A DNA stretch of 64,000 nucleotides, from assembly GCA_947846985.1 (NCBI GenBank), contig CANTUZ010000027.1:2090957-2154956 (forward strand), written 5' to 3'. The translations under genes were made by a program, and so were the position numbers. Position 1 is the first letter of the stretch; every line of letters starts with the position of its first letter. Shown in pieces: positions 36,579 to 64,000 of this stretch. Under the pieces are notes generated by a model. The model saw nothing but the letters and a program-made list of their open reading frames with translations. It did no database searches and had not been told where the DNA came from. Source of the stretch: Fratercula arctica. Its lineage: Eukaryota > Chordata > Aves > Charadriiformes > Alcidae.

Positions 36579-37842
36579 CCTCCCTCCATCCCTCCCTCCC
36601 TCCCTCCATCCCTCCATCCATCCCTCCATCCATCCCTCCCTCCATCCCTCCCTCCATCCATCCCTCCATCCATCCCTCCCTCCATCCATCCATCCCATCC
36701 ATCCCTCCATCCCTCCATCCCTCCCTCCATCCCTCCATCCCTCCATCCCTCCATCCATCCATCCCTCCCTCCCTCCCTCCATCCCTCCCTCCATCCCTCC
36801 CTCCATCCATCCCTCCCTCCCTCCCTCCCTCCTCCCATCCATCCTCCCTCCATCCCTCCCCCCCCCCCTCCCTCCCTCCATCCCTCCATCCATCCCTCCA
36901 TCCCTCCATCCCTCCCTCCCTCCATCCCTCCATCCCTCCCTCCATCCATCCCTCCCTCCATCCCTCCAATCCCTCCATCCATCCCTCCCTCCATCCCTCC
37001 ATCCCTCCCTCCATCCCTCCCATCCCTCCATCCCTCCCTCCCTCCATCCATCCATCCATCCATCCCTCCCTCCATCCCTCCATCCATCCATCCCTCCATC
37101 CCTCCATCCCTCCTCCATCCCTCCCTCCCTCCATCCCTCCCTCCATCCCTCCCTCCATCCATCCCTCCCTCCCTCCATCCCTCCCTCCATCCCTCCATCC
37201 ATCCCTCCATCCCTCCCTCCATCCCTCCATCCCTCCTCCCTCCATCCCTCCCTCCATCCATCCTCCCTCCATCCCTCCCTCCATCCCTCCCATCCCTCCA
37301 TCCATCCATCCCTCCATCCATCCCTCCCTCCATCCCTCCATCCCTCCATCCATCCATCCATCCCTCCCTCCATCCATCCCTCCCTCCTCATCCATCCCTC
37401 CCTCCATCCCTCCATCCCTCCATCCATCCCTCCCTCCATCCATCCCTCCCATCCCTCCCTCCATCCCTCCCTCCATCCCTCCATCCCTCCATCCCTCCCT
37501 CCATCCCTCCATCCATCCCTCCATCCATCCATCCCTCCATCCCTCCATCCATCCATCCCTCCATCCATCCCTCCCTCCATCCATCCATCCCTCCATCCCT
37601 CCATCCATCCCTCCATCCCTCCATCCCTCCCTCCCTCCATCCCTCCCTCCATCCCTCCCTCCATCCATCCCTCCATCCCTCCCTCCATCCCTCCCTCCAT
37701 CCATCCCTCCATCCCTCCCTCCATCCCTCCATCCATCCCTCCATCCATCCCTCCATCCCTCCATCCATCCCTCCATCCCTCCCTCCATCCCTCCATCCCT
37801 CCATCCATCCCTCCATCCATCCATCCCTCCATCCATCTCATC
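36579..37842. repeat. TCCA/TCCC tetranucleotide microsatellite
   Basis: About 1.26 kb of irregularly mixed CCTCCATC and CCTCCCTC units with a few slips (a C11 run near 36860, TCCTCC triplets). Open frames through it encode only Pro-Ser-His/Ile-Leu on plus and Gly-Met-Asp-Arg-Trp on minus, and are not coding. CCCTCCCTCCCTCCC stretches give G-quadruplex potential on the minus strand. Confidence 0.98.
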
Positions 37843-39234
37843 CCAAACCACGTTCTTCCCTTCGCCTTTCCCCGATGACCTGCATTTTGGGTAGATCTCG
37901 CCTCAGTTGTCCACGTGACCAAGCTCCAGACGCCCCATTGGCCGTTGCTCCCACCCCCGACAGCTGCAGCGATGCCAAATAACGCTAAAGAATTCTTTTT
38001 TCTCTTTAAAAATCGCAATTCCGGCTGGCGCAGGGGGTCGCCTTCTCCATCCAGCCCCGCCTCGAGCTCCATCCCGGCTTTCCGCGCCCAAAAATCCAGA
38101 GAACTTGGGCCGAGACGTCGGGTAAAAGAAATTCCGCGACATGAAGGAAATAATCTTTCGGGAGGAAGAAAAACCCACATTTTTATCACCCATAAATTCA
38201 ATTCTCCCACTGGTTTTTTGGCCAATTCTGTGACCGAAAGCCGGGGGAGGAGCGAAGAAACGCCGGCGCCGAGCAGAAAAAAACCGGCGAGAGCGGAACA
38301 GAACCTGGCGCCGATCCGCCCCGAACGCCTTGAATTTGGTTAAAAAATGAAAAGAAACGGCGTACATTTTGCCCCGCGCCCAATTTTATGACGGCGAGAC
38401 CCACGGGGACGCGTCGGCGGTGCCCAAAAAGCTTCTTTTGGCCCCGACTATTTTTCAACGCCGTGAGTTTTATCCGCAACGAGCCTTTTTTTTTTTTTCG
38501 ATCCCCGGCTTTCCAATTTCCCTAAAGTCCTGTAATTATTGTGACAGCGGCTATTTTGCGGCTTAATTACTTTATTTAACGTGGAAGAGGGAGCATCGAA
38601 GGGGGCGTTAAGGGCCCCACGCATCGCCGAAACCCAAGAAATTTACTTGGAAATGCTCTTTATCCACCTATTTATGTCGCGTTTCTTCGCCACCGACCGC
38701 TCTCCCGGTCAACGTACAACAATTCCTTCTGGGAAATCTCAAAAAAAATCCAATCAAAACCTCAAGAAAAGGTCAAAAAAGTCAAGACTGGCTTTTTTTT
38801 TTTTTTTTTTCTCTTTTTAATAATCAGCAGCGAAACGTCACCCATTTAATTCCAGAGAACGTCAGGCTCGAAACATCGAGGGCCCGGCTGAGGCCGTACC
38901 GGGAAAAAAAAAAAAAACTCCAAGAATTTTGATGCGCCGAAGAGGCTTTTCCTTTGACGGAAATCCAGGTTATCGCCCTTAAATAATACGGAAAATAATA
39001 GGGAAAAGGCGAGAGGGACGTTAAATTTGGGCAAATTGACGGCGCCGTAAACGCCGATGGTTTTAGGAGACGGCGTCGAACCGGAACTTCGCCTTCGGGG
39101 AATCGCCCGATTTTCCCATTTTGCGAAGCCGAGCGGCAGCGAAGGGCGGGAACGTTTGCAAAAGAACGGTTTAAAAAAATGATTAAAAAAGGGGGGTGGG
39201 GGGAAAGGTTTCAAAACCCAAGAAAACTCAACTC

Positions 39235-39329
39235 GAGGAGGAGGAGGAGGAGGAGGAGGAGGAGGAGGAGGAGGAGGAGGAGGAGGAAGAGGAGGAGGAG
39301 GAGGAGGAGGAGGAGGAGGAGGAGGAGAG
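39235..39329. repeat. (GAG)n trinucleotide repeat
   Basis: About 31 GAG triplets with one GAA interruption, just beyond the gene's 3' end. The poly-Arg and poly-Glu frames across it are artefacts. Confidence 0.97.
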
Positions 39330-39486
39330 CGGGCGCTTTGCTGGGATCCACGCGAAGCCCCGACTCCTTTCGGCGCAACGGGACGCGCTTTTTAATTTCT
39401 TTTTTTTTTTTTTTTTTTTAGCGCATTTTCAATATTTTAAGAGGCCAAAAAAAAGCGCAATTTGTGAAGGTGGGAAGGTTCAAAGC

Positions 39487-39492
39487 TTTATT
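39487..39492 (-). promoter_or_regulatory. MGAM: Polyadenylation signal AATAAA
   Basis: TTTATT on plus reads AATAAA on minus. It begins 22 bp after the last base of the stop codon (TAA at 39517-39515). If used, the 3' untranslated region would be only about 40-60 nt. Confidence 0.65.
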
Positions 39493-39514
39493 TCGGGGCA
39501 ACTTTCGGGCATTT

Positions 39515-61236
<21,722 letters not shown>

Positions 61237-61664
61237 CTGAAATGTGGAGCAAAAGATGCCAGTTGCGGGGTGGAAGGAGACGGCGTTAGGAAAAGAAAGC
61301 CAGAAGGCCCAAAAAACCCAAACGAATTATTATCATCGTCATAATAAACCCTTCCAAAATCGGCCGCGGGACAATCTGTAAAATCCTAATGATTTTTTTT
61401 TGGGAGGGGGGCGGGTTGGGGAAAGAGCGTCGCTTAAATGACTCGAATTATTAAGACTTAATTTGCTTCAATTCACAGTTCCCCCAATTCAAATCTTCGG
61501 TCGGATGGTGCCGGGGGTGTCGATATTTCTACGTTTTCCTGAAATCCTGATGGTTTGGGGGGAGGTTTTTTCTGAGTTTAGGGGTCACCGATTGAGTCAC
61601 GCTGTTATAATGCTGCGGGGGGTGGGGTGGGGAGTGGGGGAACCACCTAAACCTGCCCGTTCTT

Positions 61665-61671
61665 TTTATTA

Positions 61672-61727
<56 letters not shown>

Positions 61728-61996
61728 TTCTTCTTCTTTTCTTCTTCTTCTTTTCTTCTTCTTCTTCTTCTTTTCTTCTTCTTTTCTTCTTTTCTTCTTT
61801 TTCTTCTTCTTTTCTTCTTCTTCTTCTTCTTTTCTTCTTCTTTTATTGTTCTTTTCTTCTTTTTCTTCTTCTTTTCTTCTTCTTCTTTCCTTCTTTTCTT
61901 CTTCTTTTCTTCTTCTTCTTTTCTTCTTTTCTTCTTCTTCTTCTTTTCTTCTTCTTCTTTTTTCTTCTTTTCTTCTTCTTCTTCTTCTTTTCTGTT
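61665..61996. repeat. Compound (TTA)n-(TTC)n trinucleotide repeat
   Basis: About 60 bp of perfect ATT repeats switches at about 61728 to about 265 bp of CTT repeats with T-rich interruptions. The transcript strand reads (GAA)n then (TAA)n. Confidence 0.96.
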
Positions 61997-62771
61997 TCTT
62001 CTGATTTTCTTATTATTTTTCACCTTAGAAAACTCTTTCCCGTTCCTTTCCATAGCTTTTCCTAGCTGCCTGTCGTAACCCTCTATTTTTTTTTTTTTCC
62101 CCAATTATTTTCCCGCTTAGGCGAAGGATGAGAAATTCCAATTAACGCAAAAGATATTAATGCCAAATCTGGGCCATTTTAGTGTATAATTTTGATGCAT
62201 TTTAGTAATTTGACTCTCGAGGGTTAAGGAACTTCTAGTTTCTAACTTACATTTTGTTACTAAACAAAAGCTCCAATATTTTTTCCTTTTTTTTTTTTTT
62301 TTCTTGAAAACCCCATGAAGTTTCCCGTGAATCTGCGGGAATGTCGGAACATCGATTCGAGAAGGGGCCAACAGGAATTTGCCGTAAAGCAACGCCCTTT
62401 TCTCGAAATTTTACGTCGGGCTGCAAAGCCAGCCATAAATTCCGCCAAATGAGGGGGACAATCGTCATCGTGTCGTAATTTAGTAGCGACATAGTCATAA
62501 AAATACACTTTTGCCAAAGCGATTCGACTCTTACGGAAAGCGGGCGCTGAACCGAAGCCTCAGAAATAACGTTTAGAAAAATCGGCGGTTCTTCGGGGTT
62601 TTTTTTTTTTTTCCCCGATGTACCTTCAGCTTTATTAAAATAAATGGCTCTTTTTCTTTTTGCTTGGCAAAGGTTTCCCCTCGCGCCGGCGTCGCCTCCG
62701 CTTTTCGTAGCCGCATCTGTATTACGCCGGTGTTCGCTTTCCCAATTAAAAAAAAAAAAAAAAAAAAAATT

Positions 62772-62937
62772 TAGCCTAAAATTCAAGTTTTTTCTCACTG
62801 GGGTTGAGCCATGACCTTCGTACGACACGAAACTTTCTTCTTACAAATGAATTGAGCCTAAAATTCAAGGTTTTGGGTTTGTTTTTTTTCCCACTCGGGT
62901 TGAGTAGACCTTCGGATGACGCGAACCTTTTTTTCTT
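62772..62937. repeat. 82-bp imperfect direct duplication
   Basis: AGCCTAAAATTCAAG starts at 62773 and again at 62855. Both copies continue with CTCACT/CCACTC, GGGTTGAG, ACCTTCG and ACGACACGAA/TGACGCGAAC. Confidence 0.75.
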
Positions 62938-63234
62938 AAAAAGGCTGTAAATTGTTCGACGGAGAGAAAAAACAAACTCCCGCCGGGGAGTTGAGCCGTA
63001 CGGAGCCCATGGCAAGAGGTTGGGGGAATTTGGCCGGAATTTGGCGGGAATTTAGATTTCTAAATTCCAACGTTTCTGCTGGTTTCCCCCGAGGAACTGA
63101 AGTCATTCGGAGCCGTTCGGGAACCGCACGAGTTTTTCGTTTCGTTTTTTTTGGGAAACACGGATTCGGCGTGTCCTGGTACCCGTGGAAACTCCTTGGG
63201 GTGCGTATATCAATATATACGCAAATTATTCAAT

Positions 63235-63775
63235 TTAAATTTAGTAAAATTTATTGTAAAGAATTTATTTAATTAAATGAAATTTAAATTACTAAAATAT
63301 GATTAATCGTAATTCTTAAATTATTAACAATTACTAAATATAGTAAAAATTACTAAAATATGATTAATCATAATTATTAAATGCGTAAAATTTACTAGAT
63401 ATACTAAAAATTACTAAAGTATGATTAATTGTAATTATTAAACTATTAAAGATTCCCAAAGCAATATGGCATAATATACTATAATATACTAAAATTACTA
63501 AGTGTACTAAAAAATACTAAATATACTAAAAATTACTAAATATAATGTTATTAATCATTATTAAATTATTAAAAATTGCTAAAATAATCTACTATTATAT
63601 CTAGAATATACTAAAAATTGCTAAATATACGACTATACTAAATATACAGAAAATTACTCAAATATTATTAATTATTATTACATTATTAAAAATTACTAAA
63701 ATAATATACTATAATATACTGAAAATTACTACATGATTAATTATAATTATTAAATTATTAAAAATTACGAACTAT
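63235..63775. repeat. AT-rich irregular repeat (AAAATTACTAAATATA)
   Basis: The words AAAATTACTAAA, ATGATTAAT and ATTATTAAA recur many times with no fixed period. About 540 bp, almost entirely A/T. Confidence 0.85.
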
Positions 63776-64000
63776 TCAGGTATATAAATATCTACCAATA
63801 GATCAACGAAAACAAATCCATCGTGACAGTTTTGGTTAACGGTTGGCGGAATTTTTACATCTTGTGAGATCCGAACAAGAAGAAAAAAATAAAATCAAGA
63901 AAATTTCAAAAATAAATTTCAAAAAATTTTCAAAAATTAATAAATAAATTTCCAAAAAAATAAAATTAAGAAACTTGGTAAGAGTTTGTTACGTATTTAT

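Larger units (their letters stand above)
37843..39514. other. 3' flank of the glucosidase gene, no gene recognised
   Basis: Unique-looking sequence with several T and A homopolymers (near 38486 and 38793-38811). No open frame here resembles a protein I recognise on either strand. A possible distal AATAAA on minus lies at 38571-38576. Confidence 0.6.
61237..64000 (-). other. Upstream intron (partial, runs past the window)
   Basis: At least 2.76 kb. It carries the three repeats listed separately. The exon that should precede w1 (the NPL...WDDG exon of module 1) was looked for and not found, so it should lie beyond 64000. Confidence 0.7.

Noticed and set aside
36579..37842. Proline/serine-rich (PPSIPPSL) and Gly-Met-Asp-Arg-Trp open frames
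   Set aside because: Direct translation of a tetranucleotide microsatellite. The frames run through N bases and are open in nearly every phase.
39235..39329. Poly-glutamate or poly-arginine protein
   Set aside because: (GAG)n repeat with no coding context.
37843..39514. A further gene or trefoil exon downstream of the stop
   Set aside because: No frame here shows the trefoil cysteines, GH31 motifs or another recognisable protein. A CCAATGGGGCG on minus near 37938 is too little to call a promoter.
62260..62828. Minus-strand open frames at 62.2-62.8 kb as the missing upstream exon
   Set aside because: None contains the expected NPL...WDDG peptide of the module 1 C-terminal domain or proper splice borders in phase.

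Overview
This window is vertebrate nuclear DNA, most likely from a bird. Three things point that way: a spliced multi-exon gene with GT-AG introns, an avian/reptilian-type CR1 LINE fragment inside one intron, and abundant tandem repeats. No bacterial-style genes, tRNA, rRNA, CRISPR array or viral genes were recognised. The species cannot be fixed from the sequence alone.

Region 1 (1-36378) is one uninterrupted satellite array of about 200 head-to-tail monomers of about 179 bp. It contains several monomer families and clear higher-order repeats: about 2.69 kb (15 monomers) near 3.1-7.6 kb, 1,075 bp (6 monomers) near 20.9-22.8 kb, and 3,386 bp (19 monomers), nearly identical, from about 28.0 kb to 35 kb. 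Long open frames run through the array on both strands, but they are by-products of a stop-poor monomer and not genes. The array ends at an assembly gap of exactly 200 N (36379-36578). A 1.26 kb TCCA/TCCC microsatellite follows the gap.

Region 2 (37.8-39.5 kb) is the 3' flank of the gene, with no recognised gene.

Region 3 (39.5-64 kb) is the 3' part of a large intestinal alpha-glucosidase gene on the minus strand, of the maltase-glucoamylase / sucrase-isomaltase type (glycoside hydrolase family 31). I place 26 consecutive coding exons between 61236 and 39515. They join in phase with no stop and give about 991 residues. They encode the end of the first GH31 module, a P-type trefoil domain, and a complete second GH31 module with the nucleophile (D of [10 protein letters not shown]) and the acid/base residue (D of HWLGDNTA). 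The last exon carries the stop codon, with an AATAAA signal 22 bp beyond it. The 5' part of the gene (cytoplasmic tail, membrane anchor, first trefoil and most of the first module) should lie beyond position 64000.

The introns are loaded with independent tandem repeats: (GGGGA/GGGAA)n, a CpG-rich 23-bp minisatellite, a 43-bp AT-rich minisatellite, an 11-bp purine minisatellite beside the CR1, (TTA)n-(TTC)n, (GAG)n and C4T6-type tracts. This density resembles what is described for small avian microchromosomes, but that placement is inference. Because an N gap separates satellite and gene, their physical linkage depends on the assembly.
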